Shown here: positions 47,874-56,912 of the stretch, piece by piece
Position numbering within the stretch: position 1 is the stretch's first letter
Layout: each line of letters opens with the position of its first letter
NCBI GenBank assembly: GCA_015488755.1
Contig: WFNB01000104.1
Span: forward strand, 1-64,000
Direction: 5' to 3'
Origin: Gammaproteobacteria bacterium
GTDB lineage: Bacteria > Pseudomonadota > Gammaproteobacteria > GRL18
Length of the DNA: 64,000 nucleotides
The notes under the pieces: model-generated
Seen by the model: only the letters and a program-made list of their open reading frames with translations
The model's database searches: none
Told to the model about the DNA's origin: nothing
Position numbers and translations under genes: made by a program

Positions 47874-49799
47874 TTACTTCATTAATTGTGTCTTATCAAC
47901 CACATCAACGTGCTCAACCTTGAAACAGTTCCAAGTTTGAGTCGCTTTGTCATAGGTTGAGTTCACAAAACATTTCCAGTTTTCTTCGTCAACAATATTG
48001 AAGTCCATACGATAGTAGAATCCAGGGTAACGTGATTCTTCACGGAACTGGATGTGCTTCATATGCGCTTCAGCAGTCAAAATGCGGTGATAGTTTTCCC
48101 ATGCACGTAATAATTCGTGTAGGTCTTTAGCACGCATTTTCTTGGCATCTTCTTTTAGCATGCCCAGTTTGTGCTCAGCAACATCAAGCATTTTTGCATT
48201 GGTCTGGTAGTGTGTCGCAACACCGGCTACGTACTCATCCATCATCTTCTGTAAACGGAACTGAAGCATTCTAGGAGTAATGTAGTTAGGATTCACATCG
48301 ATTGCTGTGGAGTAATCTTTGTGCTCTAAATAGGTACGCACAGGTGCATAAATATCAGAGGTTAATTCTTCTACTGGGGTGTCCAGCTCAGGTGTCCAGT
48401 CTTTGTTATCAAGAACATACTGTACCATTGCTTTGGCCGCTAAACGTCCTTCTGCGTGTGAACCTGAGGAGAATTTGTGACCTGATGCGCCAACACCGTC
48501 AGCGGCGGTAAATAAGCCTTTGACTGTAGTCATTGAACGATAGCCCCAGCTCCATGACTCAGGTGCACCGATGTCAGTTGGTCCTGATACCCAAATACCA
48601 CAACAACCGGAGTGTGAACCCAGTAGGTATGGCTCTGTGGGCATGAGTTCTGAGTTGGTTTTTTCTGGTTCGATGTTCTCACCAGCCCATACGCCCGCTT
48701 GACCAATACACATGTCTAGGAAATCTTCCCACGCTTCTGCTTCTAGGTGTTTGATTTCTTTTGGGGTCATTGTTTTTGCTAAGTCGCCTAATGCAGTCAC
48801 TGTGTCCATATAAATTGGACCACGACCTTCACGCATTTCTTTCATCATTAGGTGGTTACGTAGGCAAGAGGCAGGTACTTTGGCTAGTCCGTAAGGAGGA
48901 TAGTCGTTCAGTAGTTCTTTGTTCTTGTCCATGTAAACTTCGCCAAAAGCGTTGGTTGCTTTGGCTTTAAAAAGTAGGAACCATGCGCCAACTGGACCGT
49001 AACCGTCTTTGAAACGAGCGGGTACGAAGCGGTTTTCCATCATGGTTAACTCGGCGCCAGCTTCTGCTGCCATTGAGTAGGTGGAACCGGCATTCCAGAC
49101 AGGATACCATGCACGACCAGTACCTTCTCCTACAGAACGAGGACGGAAGATGTTGACTGCGCCACCACAAACCAATAAGCAGGCTTTGAAGGTGTATACA
49201 TGGATTTTGTTTTCCCGAGTTGAGAAACCAACGGCTCCGGCAATACGACTTGGGTCGTTTTTGTCGTTAACCAGTTTTACGATGAAGACACGTTCTTGGA
49301 TGTTTTCGGTGCCTAGGGCTTTTTTGGCCGCTTCGGCAACAATCCATTTGTAGCTCTCACCATTGATCATGATCTGCCATTTACCTGAACGTACGGGCAT
49401 GCCGCCTTCTGCTAGTGGCTTGTTCTCATCACCGGGTTGTTTCCAAATCGGTAGACCCCATTCTTCGAATAGGTGGACTGAATCGTCTACGTGACGGCCT
49501 AGGTCGTAGGCTAAATCATCACGGGTAATACCCATTAGGTCGTTTGAGACCATACGGGCATAGTCTGCTGGGTCTTGTTCGGTACCAATGTAGGTGTTAA
49601 TCGCGGATAAACCTTGTGCAACGGCGCCTGAGCGATCCATGGCGGCTTTGTCAACCAGTTTTACGCTAATGTTTTCGCCTGATGCTTCGATCCATGGTCC
49701 TAGTTCGTATGCTGCGCCACATGCGCCCATACCGCCACCGATAAGTAGAATGTCACACGATTCTTCGATGACTTCTGGATTTTCAAATGTTCCTGACAT
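47874..49799 (-). CDS. aprA: Adenylylsulfate reductase, alpha subunit
   Basis: 641 residues, a flavoprotein of the fumarate reductase superfamily. The dinucleotide motif LLIGGGMGACGAAYELG is near residue 20. AprA signatures include GAVAQGLSAINTY, RSGKWQIMINGESYK, ENRFVPARFKDGYGPVGAW and SGCCGIWVSGP. In sulfur oxidisers the enzyme runs in the direction sulfite plus AMP to APS in the cytoplasm. It follows aprB by 120 bases. No aprM or qmo gene follows. The ribosome site AGAGG is about 9 bases upstream. Confidence 0.96.
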   Translation of the reverse strand: MSGTFENPEVIEESCDILLIGGGMGACGAAYELGPWIEASGENISVKLVDKAAMDRSGAVAQGLSAINTYIGTEQDPADYARMVSNDLMGITRDDLAYDLGRHVDDSVHLFEEWGLPIWKQPGDENKPLAEGGMPVRSGKWQIMINGESYKWIVAEAAKKALGTENIQERVFIVKLVNDKNDPSRIAGAVGFSTRENKIHVYTFKACLLVCGGAVNIFRPRSVGEGTGRAWYPVWNAGSTYSMAAEAGAELTMMENRFVPARFKDGYGPVGAWFLLFKAKATNAFGEVYMDKNKELLNDYPPYGLAKVPASCLRNHLMMKEMREGRGPIYMDTVTALGDLAKTMTPKEIKHLEAEAWEDFLDMCIGQAGVWAGENIEPEKTNSELMPTEPYLLGSHSGCCGIWVSGPTDIGAPESWSWGYRSMTTVKGLFTAADGVGASGHKFSSGSHAEGRLAAKAMVQYVLDNKDWTPELDTPVEELTSDIYAPVRTYLEHKDYSTAIDVNPNYITPRMLQFRLQKMMDEYVAGVATHYQTNAKMLDVAEHKLGMLKEDAKKMRAKDLHELLRAWENYHRILTAEAHMKHIQFREESRYPGFYYRMDFNIVDEENWKCFVNSTYDKATQTWNCFKVEHVDVVDKTQLMK

Positions 49800-49919
49800 T
49801 CGGATAACCTCTGTTTGTATATGTTTGTATTTTGAAGGTGTTAAGCTTTTTCGAGACTGTTTGCTCTAGTGCCTTTTTAAAAACAAGGCTTGTTTGAAAG
49901 CTTAATTAAGCTAGGCCTT

Positions 49920-50396
49920 TTATTTTAAAAGGATTAGCTCATCTCGATTACCCTCGTAAGGGAGTTTGCCTTCGTTATTAAAGAAGCCTTTGTCTTCTTT
50001 AATGTTCGCCATGTCTGCTTTAGGCTTGCCTTCATAAGGTTGGATGGAACCTTCTGGCGTGGTACGTATGGGGAATTTGAAACGTTTCATAGTGCCATTT
50101 CTGAATTTGATGGTCCACATGATTGAGTCTGTGCCACGTAAGGGCTGTACTGAACCACCCATCGGTACGATGTCTGCGTAAGCGCGTGCTTCAATGGCAT
50201 TTTGGGGACAGATTTTAATGCAGGAATAGCATTCCCAGCACTGCTCTGGCTCTTGGTTGAATGATTTCATGGCGTGGCCAGTCTCTGAACCGTCTTTGTC
50301 CAGTTTCATCAAGTCGTGTGGGCAGATGTACATACATGCTGTTCTGTCCTGACCTTTACAGCCATCACACTTTTCTGTGCGTACGAATGTTGGCAT
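49920..50396 (-). CDS. aprB: Adenylylsulfate reductase, beta subunit
   Basis: 158 residues. Two [4Fe-4S] sites are visible: C10-x2-C13 with C21 and C25 (EKCDGCKGQDRTACMYIC), and CWECYSCIKICPQNAIEARAY. The C-terminal half is the AprB-specific tail that wraps around AprA. It transfers electrons between the FAD of AprA and the membrane. The ribosome site AAGGAAA is 6 bases before the ATG. It is the first gene of the aprBA unit. Confidence 0.96.
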   Translation of the reverse strand: MPTFVRTEKCDGCKGQDRTACMYICPHDLMKLDKDGSETGHAMKSFNQEPEQCWECYSCIKICPQNAIEARAYADIVPMGGSVQPLRGTDSIMWTIKFRNGTMKRFKFPIRTTPEGSIQPYEGKPKADMANIKEDKGFFNNEGKLPYEGNRDELILLK

Positions 50397-50781
50397 GGTT
50401 TTTCCTTATTGTTGATAGAAAAAAGTAATAGAAAAAAGTATAAAAAAGTTAGCGATTAAACCCAGTTTAAAAGCAGAGCTGAAACTAAGCTTAAGCCTTA
50501 CTATCTATATGAAAACTTTTTAAGTGGGTGCATACTAACACCTATGCCCTATAGTGTGTAAATATCCAACATGGGGTAGGTCATTTGAAGAGAATTGCAA
50601 CTCATTGTAAACACACTATTTAGTGGCATTAAACAGCAATTAAATATCATAAAAACATGAGCAAGATCAATAAAATAAAGAAGAGTAATAACCGTGTAAT
50701 TTAGTCTAAAATAGGCTATTTTGAACGCCAAAACAATTCTGATAAATTACAGTTGTAGCAAATAATTTACTTATAAAAAAA
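50397..50781. other. aprBA promoter region
   Basis: 385 AT-rich bases between ppa and aprB. Close to aprB a short tandem repeat, (T)AGAAAAAAGTA twice and a degenerate third copy (about 50415-50450), is present. An imperfect FNR-like palindrome, ATGAG-CAAG-ATCAA, lies at 50657-50670 (8 of 10). A 60-codon minus-strand frame here (50549-50731) has no ribosome site or protein-like character. Confidence 0.45.
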
Positions 50782-51330
50782 CTAGAAGCAAGGCTTTTTA
50801 GGCGCATTCTGAAAACGTTCGATACTGCTGACTATTTCTGTTTTTGCTTCTTCAACACCCACCCAGCCAGATATTTTTACCCATTTACCAGCTTCTAAAT
50901 CTTTATAATGTTCAAAAAAATGTGCAATGGTATCTAGCAAGGTTGCAGGCATATCTCGAAATGAACTCACCTTTGAGTACATTCCGGTGAGTTTATCAAT
51001 CGGCACAGCCAGTACTTTTGCATCCGTACCCGCTTCGTCTTCCATTTGCAACATACCGATTGGACGACATTGAATAACAGAACCAAATTGTAATGGCATA
51101 GGGGTAACAACTAAAACATCAACAGCATCGCCATCATCCGATAGCGTGTGCGGAACATAACCATAATTACAAGGATAAACCATTGCCGTACCAATAAACC
51201 GATCCACAAACATGGCACCCGTTTCTTTGTCTACTTCATACTTCACTGGATCACTATGAGAAGGAATTTCAATAATTACATTAAATTCATTAGGCACATG
51301 TTTGCCCGTGGTCACCCTATCAAGATTCAT
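50782..51330 (-). CDS. ppa: Inorganic pyrophosphatase, family I
   Basis: 182 residues. Family I residues are present: [44 protein letters not shown] and the end of the active site near VKISGW. In the metal signature the usual DGDPVD is DGDAVD, a Pro-to-Ala change next to the ligands. It hydrolyses pyrophosphate in the cytoplasm. It lies upstream of aprBA on the same strand. Pyrophosphate is a co-substrate of ATP sulfurylase, so the pairing with apr may be functional. AAGGA is 8-10 bases before the ATG. Confidence 0.94.
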   Translation of the reverse strand: MNLDRVTTGKHVPNEFNVIIEIPSHSDPVKYEVDKETGAMFVDRFIGTAMVYPCNYGYVPHTLSDDGDAVDVLVVTPMPLQFGSVIQCRPIGMLQMEDEAGTDAKVLAVPIDKLTGMYSKVSSFRDMPATLLDTIAHFFEHYKDLEAGKWVKISGWVGVEEAKTEIVSSIERFQNAPKKPCF

Positions 51331-51373
51331 TATGAATATCCTTTTATCACACTGAGTTAATGAGTCTATTTGT

Positions 51374-51387
51374 TTGATCTATATCAA
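51374..51387. promoter_or_regulatory. FNR-type box upstream of ppa
   Basis: TTGAT-CTAT-ATCAA is a perfect FNR/ANR palindrome centred 50 bases before the ppa ATG. The ribosome site starts at 51345, so a class II start at -41.5 would fall after it. The box would then overlap the promoter and act as a repressor site, or it serves a promoter I cannot see. Confidence 0.45.
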
Positions 51388-51438
51388 TGACAATAATTCT
51401 ACAGTGCTTTAGCTGTTTTATCAAATAAGCAAAATTAT

Positions 51439-51837
51439 TTATTGCTTGGTCATATTTTCTAGCATATCAGCCTCTAACTCTAAACCCACATCAAAACCAG
51501 GGTTTAAAATCACGCCATAACCACCACCAATTTTTTCAATAATCCATTTAAAATCTTCCAGTAAGCCACCCTCATAACCAGGATAGTCTTTAACAAATTC
51601 TTTAGCGCGCTCCGGACTGGTGAATAAAACCACCATTTCAACACCCTCTTCATCTTTAAATGATAATGGCATAGCCTGCTTAGATTCTTGGAAACCGGCA
51701 ATACTATGCTTGTCCATAATAGGCATAAATACTTGCATGTCTAACATTTCTTTTAGAAACGTTTCACCTTCTATTAGTCCGCTTTGAGCGTCTATTAGTT
51801 TTTTTTCTAGTTCATTTTCGGCCTTAAAAGCTGACAT
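51439..51837 (-). CDS. SseB-like N-terminal domain protein
   Basis: 132 residues, soluble. The pattern LEKKLIDAQSGLIEGETFLKEMLDMQVFMP, VVLFTSPERAKEFVKDYPGYEG and GGGYGVILNPGFDVGLEL is that of the SseB N-terminal domain (YfhG/SseB family, function unclear). It is separated from ppa by 108 bases that contain an FNR-type box. Confidence 0.8.
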   Translation of the reverse strand: MSAFKAENELEKKLIDAQSGLIEGETFLKEMLDMQVFMPIMDKHSIAGFQESKQAMPLSFKDEEGVEMVVLFTSPERAKEFVKDYPGYEGGLLEDFKWIIEKIGGGYGVILNPGFDVGLELEADMLENMTKQ

Positions 51838-52028
51838 ACACTATGACTCCCTTAAATTTACGCAATAAAACTTCTTGTAGGTGACAATATAAGGCTAGTT
51901 AGCGGTAATTCAACTAATATGATGACACAATGCCATATTCTATTTGAATTCAAATTTGTCTTGATTTACTATCTCTGTATAAAAATAATCTAAAATGATT
52001 TTAGATTTATGTAAATGGAGTCATACTT

Positions 52029-52625
52029 TTGCAAACTATTAAAACAGCCAAATTCACTAGCCTTATTTTACTATCTTTACTGTCATTTCTTCTCGTATCC
52101 TGCGGTCAGATAAAAGAATTGGATAAGCATAGTATTATCAGTCGTTTCCAAAAATCAGAAAGTCTCTATAGTGCATCCATGCGTTGGGGTGACTGGTCAA
52201 CCTTATTACAACTGATAAAAAACAAACCTCAAAAAACGGATACCGAGCAAGCAGCCTCAGAAAAAAAATCAATTTATGATGATCATCGGGCATTAGGAAG
52301 CATGAATGGTAGCTCTGGTGGCAAATTAAATATATTAACAACACCCACTGAAGCAATGTTGGCTTATTTAGAAACCATTAAGGTTAATGAAGTAAAAGTG
52401 CTTAGCTCTGGAATGTCTGATGTAAAAGAAGATCAAGGCTCTGGAAAAACACTCTATGAAATTGTCTATCATAAAGCATCCAGCGTTAGAGTCCATACGA
52501 TTCGACATAAGGTACATTGGTGGTATCATAAGCCAAGCAATAGCTGGTTTACTGATACGCCATTGCCAAAAGCATTCCAAATACCAAAATCTGTATCCAG
52601 AACCATTAAATTATCACCAAAGTGA
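52029..52625 (+). CDS. Predicted lipoprotein, unknown
   Basis: 198 residues. The start is TTG 52029 with GGAG 8 bases upstream. The signal peptide has a lipobox, LVSC, with the lipidated Cys near residue 25. The mature part (RWGDWSTLLQLIKNK, SLYEIVYHKASS-like region, KVHWWYHKPSNSWFTDTPLPKAF) is soluble with a Trp/His-rich beta segment. It probably sits in the outer membrane. I do not recognise a named family. It is 4 bases before the antiporter gene. Confidence 0.7.
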   Translation: MQTIKTAKFTSLILLSLLSFLLVSCGQIKELDKHSIISRFQKSESLYSASMRWGDWSTLLQLIKNKPQKTDTEQAASEKKSIYDDHRALGSMNGSSGGKLNILTTPTEAMLAYLETIKVNEVKVLSSGMSDVKEDQGSGKTLYEIVYHKASSVRVHTIRHKVHWWYHKPSNSWFTDTPLPKAFQIPKSVSRTIKLSPK

Positions 52626-52629
52626 TCGT

Positions 52630-53721
52630 ATGAAAGAGTTTCTGCAACAAGAAAAATCCATTCTTATTTCGCTATTGTCTTTAGCTGTATTAATCCCTCT
52701 TGAGCAGACCATTCTTGCCAGTCGTGTTTTTAACCTATTGGCTTTAAGTGCCGTTTTTATGATTATTATGTACAGTGCATTAACTGTTGCCCACCATGCA
52801 GAAGCGCTGGCAGAAAAATACGGTGAACCTTATGGAACAATGATCCTGACCTTATCAGCCGTCGTTGTAGAGGTTTTGATTATTGGCATCATGATGGCAC
52901 ACTCGGCTAATATCAACCTTGCCCGTGACACCATTGTGGCGGCTATTATTTTAGATATTAATGGCTTACTCGGTATTGCAGCCATTATTGGTGGCATTAA
53001 GCATGGCGTGCAAGATTATAATATTAATTCAACCAATTCATTTATTTCCATGATCATTGTTGCTGTTGGTATTTCAATGGTTATGCCCATATTTATTGAT
53101 GAGCAGTGGCAAGAAAGTTACTTAATCTTCCTTGCTATTTTGTTTGTCATTATGTTTGTTATTTTTACTCGGGTTCAAATCAAAGAGCATAATTACTTTT
53201 TTCAGTATGGCTATAAAAGAAAAACCGCACAGCAGCAGGACACTCATTCAAGCCATAAGAAAATAAACGGTTTTTACCATGCTTGTATGCTCATTATTGC
53301 GATTGTCTTAATTGGTTTTTTATCTGAATTATTATCCGCATTTATGAGCCGTTCATTAAGCAATAGCGGCCTACCTATCGCCTTAGGCGCATTGGCGGTC
53401 GCTATCATTTCAGCCTCACCTGAACTGATTACCGCCATTAAATCGGCGGCTGAAAACAGAATGCAAACCGTCATTAATATTGCCTTAGGCGCTTCATTGG
53501 CAACGGTTCTTTTAACCATTCCAGCAATGATTGCCTTATCTTTAATTACCCACCATGATATTAATTTTGCTCTAAACCCCATACAGATCACGTTATTAAC
53601 CATTACCTTTTGGGTGAGCATCATTCATTTCAATGATGGTAAATCCAATGTGCTAGAAGGTGCGATACATTTTATTTTATTTATTGTGTTCTTATTTTTT
53701 ATGTTTACTGGACAGATTTAG
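52630..53721 (+). CDS. Calcium/proton antiporter (CaCA family, ChaA-like)
   Basis: About 363 residues from ATG 52630; an open frame continues upstream but overlaps the lipoprotein gene and lacks conservation. About eleven membrane segments are present. The two inverted repeats each have an acidic motif: VVVEVLIIGIMM and ISASPELITAIKSAAENR. These are the cation-binding alpha repeats of Ca2+/H+ or Na+(K+)/H+ exchangers of the ChaA type. The ion cannot be fixed from sequence. Confidence 0.88.
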   Translation: MKEFLQQEKSILISLLSLAVLIPLEQTILASRVFNLLALSAVFMIIMYSALTVAHHAEALAEKYGEPYGTMILTLSAVVVEVLIIGIMMAHSANINLARDTIVAAIILDINGLLGIAAIIGGIKHGVQDYNINSTNSFISMIIVAVGISMVMPIFIDEQWQESYLIFLAILFVIMFVIFTRVQIKEHNYFFQYGYKRKTAQQQDTHSSHKKINGFYHACMLIIAIVLIGFLSELLSAFMSRSLSNSGLPIALGALAVAIISASPELITAIKSAAENRMQTVINIALGASLATVLLTIPAMIALSLITHHDINFALNPIQITLLTITFWVSIIHFNDGKSNVLEGAIHFILFIVFLFFMFTGQI

Positions 53722-53775
53722 AAAAACATCTCATCCCTGTTCCAAAAAAACTCTTCCCCAAAAAAGTACTGACAT

Positions 53776-53811
53776 AAAAAAACCCCTGTAATCAAAAGAT
53801 ATACAGGGGTT
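53776..53811 (-). terminator. Intrinsic terminator of the tRNA-Lys gene
   Basis: AACCCCTGTA and TACAGGGGTT (53781-53790 and 53802-53811) form a 10-bp stem. On the minus strand seven T follow (53782-53776). It lies 8 bases after the CCA end of the tRNA. Confidence 0.85.
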
Positions 53812-53818
53812 CTATGTA

Positions 53819-53894
53819 TGGTGGGCCTTGTGAGACTCGAACTCACGACAAATGGATTAAAAGTCCACTGCTCTACCAACTGAGCTAAAGGCCC
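53819..53894 (-). tRNA. tRNA-Lys (anticodon TTT)
   Basis: The minus strand reads GGGCCTTTAGCTCAGTTGGT at the 5' end. The anticodon loop is CTTTTAA, giving TTT. The T arm is GAGTTCGAGTCTC. The acceptor GGGCCTT pairs with AAGGCCC. Discriminator A and an encoded CCA end are present. Length is 76 bases with CCA. All four arms fold without mismatch of note. Confidence 0.97.
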
Positions 53895-54027
53895 TCAGCA
53901 TAAGCTGAGTTAGCTATCTTAAATATTATCGCTTAATGCCGACTCGTTTAAGATGCGCATATTCTACCGTTTTTAATTTTTATGGCAAGCTTTTTTTATT
54001 ACTTTCCATGGTTTTTTTTGCAAATGG

Positions 54028-54918
54028 TTATAATTGTTTTAATAGACGTTTTGCTTGGCCAGCTTCTGTGGTATTGGGGTAGTGTCGTAATAGCTGATTA
54101 AGCGTTTCTCGGGCTGCTTTTTTATTAGTTAACTTATTATAGCTATAGGCCTTTTTTAATTCTGCTTCTGCTTTTTTAGGGCTAAAGGGATACACATCTA
54201 CTAATAGCTGGTAGTCTTGCACAGCCTGTTCATAATGGTGTTGTGCATAGCTGGATTCGGCAATCCAGTATTGAGCAATATGCGCATAGCGACCACTAGG
54301 ATAACGCTGAACAAAGGCACTGAAAGAGTCTCTAGCCTTGGCATAACGGCGTGCTGTCAGCTCATTATAGGCTTTTTGGTAAGCGGCTTGCTCTTGCTGA
54401 CGCTCTTTTTTGGACATTGGCTTAATCGTAGCCACTTTTGGTTTGGATTTTGCTTTTGCTTTAACGACAGGCGTGTTATTCATCAGCTTTGGCTGAGTGA
54501 TTTTATTCTGAGTGCTGGATTTGTCAATTACCATAGGTTGTTGAGTTGGTTCCTGCACGGTCATATCAGGCTCTAGTGGCTTAGCTAAAGAACCATCCTG
54601 CTCCATCTGATTTAGACGTCGATTCAGATCACTATACAGATCTTTTTGTTGCTCTTTAAGTCGATCGATTTCATGACCTTGCTCTTCTAACAAAGCTCTG
54701 AGCTGTTGATTTTCTTTCTGTAATTGCTTGATTCGATAGAGCATTTCTAATTGTTTTTGGGAACTCATCAAACGTTCTAAACGATCAAGTCGTACAGAAA
54801 CAGGACGACTTTTATACTCATTTTCTGATCCCGCAAAAACAACGCTCGAAGAAGTATTGCATAGCACCAGAATGATCGCTAACAATCGCCATTTAGTAGG
54901 TGAATATTTTTTAGTCAT
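54028..54918 (-). CDS. cpoB: Cell division coordinator CpoB (YbgF)
   Basis: About 296 residues from ATG 54918, chosen because the signal peptide (MTKKYSPTKWRLLAIILVLC) then has normal form; codons up to 54936 are alternatives. An N-terminal coiled coil (about 45-115) mediates trimerisation. A Pro/Lys/Thr-rich linker follows, then three TPR repeats (from about residue 175: AYQKAYNELTARRYAKARDSF). CpoB regulates PBP1B with the Tol system during septation. It is the last gene of the tol-pal operon. Confidence 0.92.
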   Translation of the reverse strand: MTKKYSPTKWRLLAIILVLCNTSSSVVFAGSENEYKSRPVSVRLDRLERLMSSQKQLEMLYRIKQLQKENQQLRALLEEQGHEIDRLKEQQKDLYSDLNRRLNQMEQDGSLAKPLEPDMTVQEPTQQPMVIDKSSTQNKITQPKLMNNTPVVKAKAKSKPKVATIKPMSKKERQQEQAAYQKAYNELTARRYAKARDSFSAFVQRYPSGRYAHIAQYWIAESSYAQHHYEQAVQDYQLLVDVYPFSPKKAEAELKKAYSYNKLTNKKAARETLNQLLRHYPNTTEAGQAKRLLKQL

Positions 54919-54953
54919 AAGACAAACCATTAACAATTAGCTGAAAGTAAAAA

Positions 54954-55538
54954 CTAATAAAGCAATTCTGCACGGCGATTTAGCTGCCACGCTGATTCAT
55001 TATGTTCTAAGGCAATGGGGTTTTCTTCACCATAGCTTCTCACTTCTATCTGCTGAGCAGAAACACCTGAGGCGATAAGAAAATCAGCCACGGCTCGTCC
55101 GCGTCGCTCTCCTAAGGATAAGTTGTACTCTCGAGTGCCTCGCTCATCGGTATGGCCTTCGATAATCATGTTTTTATTTGGGTTTAGAGATAAATATTCA
55201 GCATGGGCATTGAGAGCCGATTGTCCTTCGGCATTAATTGTTGTGCTATCATAATCAAAGTAAATCGTTCTGACTGACAACGGGCTATTAGGGTCAGATA
55301 AGGAGCCATTACCACCCTGAGTACCACTTACTGATGTGCCATTATCCATACCTGACTCACTATAACCACCGGTTTGACCTTCATAGCCTTGCGTATTTTC
55401 TCCTGTCGCATTGCCCGCCTCACCCGTTCTATCTTCAACACTGGCATCACCTGTCTGTGCATCGCCCGTTGTGGTGCATGCGCTTAAAAAAGACAGGGCA
55501 GCAATGAGCAATAATACTGGCATTTTTTGTAAAATCAT
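54954..55538 (-). CDS. pal: Peptidoglycan-associated lipoprotein Pal
   Basis: 194 residues. The signal peptide ends in the lipobox LSAC. Residues about 25-80 form a Gly/Ser/Asn/Thr-rich flexible linker that is longer than in the enteric protein. The OmpA-like domain has VRTIYFDYDSTTINAEG and IIEGHTDERGTREYNLSLGERRG with the peptidoglycan-binding Asp and Arg. It anchors the outer membrane to the wall and binds TolB. Confidence 0.95.
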   Translation of the reverse strand: MILQKMPVLLLIAALSFLSACTTTGDAQTGDASVEDRTGEAGNATGENTQGYEGQTGGYSESGMDNGTSVSGTQGGNGSLSDPNSPLSVRTIYFDYDSTTINAEGQSALNAHAEYLSLNPNKNMIIEGHTDERGTREYNLSLGERRGRAVADFLIASGVSAQQIEVRSYGEENPIALEHNESAWQLNRRAELLY

Positions 55539-55580
55539 TTTGTTATCCTTTTAATTTAGAACATTTGTAAAGCAATTAGC

Positions 55581-56912
55581 TTAATTCCGATACGCTGACC
55601 AAGCCGGTTCTCTAACATCACCGTTTAAGACACGTAAACGTTGTGGTGAATTGCTACCATCGACAGCAATGGCTTCTAATATGCCCCGACCTCGTAATTC
55701 TGTAGCATATAGCAGCATTTTACCATTGGGTGAAAAAGAAGGGGATTCATCCAAACGTGAGTGAGTCATCACTCGCAGTTGGCGAGAGCCTAAGTCTAAA
55801 ACAGCAACCCGAAATTGCCCACTAATGCGAGTAATTAACACTAATTGCTTGCCATCCGGTGAAAAACTGGCACCGGCATTATAATCCCCCTCATAAGTTA
55901 AGCGTCTCGGTGTTCCTGAACGACCCTGCTGAGCAATCGACACTTGGTAGATTTGCGGTTTTCCTGCCCTATCTGAGGTAAAAACGAGCGAACGCCCATC
56001 AGGAGACCAAGCAGGCTCGGTATCAATACTATAATGTTCTGTCACACGTTGCAAAATACCACTAGCAATGTGTAAGACATAAATTTCTGAATTACCATCT
56101 TTAGAGAGTGTCATTGCTAGGCGTTGGCCATCAGGTGACCACACCGGTGCACTATTTATTCCCTTGTATTGAGCAACAATTTGCCGTTTACCCGAAGACA
56201 ATTCCTGTATATACACCATTGAACGATTTTTCTCAAATGACACATAAGCTAGGCGCTTGCTATTAGGCGACCAACTAGGTGACATAATGGGCTTTTTAGA
56301 ACGCAGGATGATTTGCTCATTAAAGCCATCTGAGTCGGCAACGGCTAAGGTATAAATTCTTTTTTTACTATTACTATTATTATTATTCACTGAGACATAA
56401 GCAATCAGGGTATCAAAGGCACCACGAGTATGAGTTAATGCTAAAAAAATTTTATCACTGATTTGGTGTGCCAGTCTGCGCAAATTGCTTTGTTTAACAG
56501 TAAAGCGATATTCAAGGTTTTTTTTACCCGTAAAAATATCCAGCATTTTAAAGACCACTTCATAATGTCCCTGATCAATGGCTTTTATTTCACCTATCAC
56601 CAGATTTTCAGCATTGGTATTTTTCCAACGAGGATAATTTATTGGCCCATTAAATGTGGGTCTCTCTGGTAATTGTTTGGGTTCTAAGGGGGAAAAGGCA
56701 CCACTTCGAGCCAGATCAGTACGCACAATATGAGCAATATCCACCGGTGGTTGCCCCGATTCAGGCCATGAAAAAGGTACGATAGCAATGGGATCAGCAC
56801 TTTGAAAACCATGTGTAATTTCAACATCCAACACCGCTAAGGCTCGTTCAGATAATAATAACAAGCCTAACAAAACATAGATAAGATAAGGTATGGGCTT
56901 AGTACATGGCAT
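55581..56912 (-). CDS. tolB: Tol-Pal system protein TolB
   Basis: 443 residues. A signal peptide (to about residue 26) is followed by the N-terminal domain and a six-bladed propeller whose repeats read SWSPNSKRLAYVS, VWSPDGQRLAMT, AWSPDGRSLVFTS, SFSPDGKQLVL and SFSPNGKMLLYA. It is a periplasmic partner of Pal and TolA. The gene directly abuts tolA. Confidence 0.96.
   Translation of the reverse strand: MPCTKPIPYLIYVLLGLLLLSERALAVLDVEITHGFQSADPIAIVPFSWPESGQPPVDIAHIVRTDLARSGAFSPLEPKQLPERPTFNGPINYPRWKNTNAENLVIGEIKAIDQGHYEVVFKMLDIFTGKKNLEYRFTVKQSNLRRLAHQISDKIFLALTHTRGAFDTLIAYVSVNNNNSNSKKRIYTLAVADSDGFNEQIILRSKKPIMSPSWSPNSKRLAYVSFEKNRSMVYIQELSSGKRQIVAQYKGINSAPVWSPDGQRLAMTLSKDGNSEIYVLHIASGILQRVTEHYSIDTEPAWSPDGRSLVFTSDRAGKPQIYQVSIAQQGRSGTPRRLTYEGDYNAGASFSPDGKQLVLITRISGQFRVAVLDLGSRQLRVMTHSRLDESPSFSPNGKMLLYATELRGRGILEAIAVDGSNSPQRLRVLNGDVREPAWSAYRN

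Noticed and set aside
50549..50731. 60-codon minus-strand frame in the aprB upstream region
   Set aside because: No ribosome site, Cys/Met-rich composition without pattern, and it fills what should be the aprBA promoter region.
52456..52629. N-terminal extension of the antiporter by 58 codons
   Set aside because: It lies inside the lipoprotein gene in another frame, and the conserved membrane protein begins naturally at ATG 52630.
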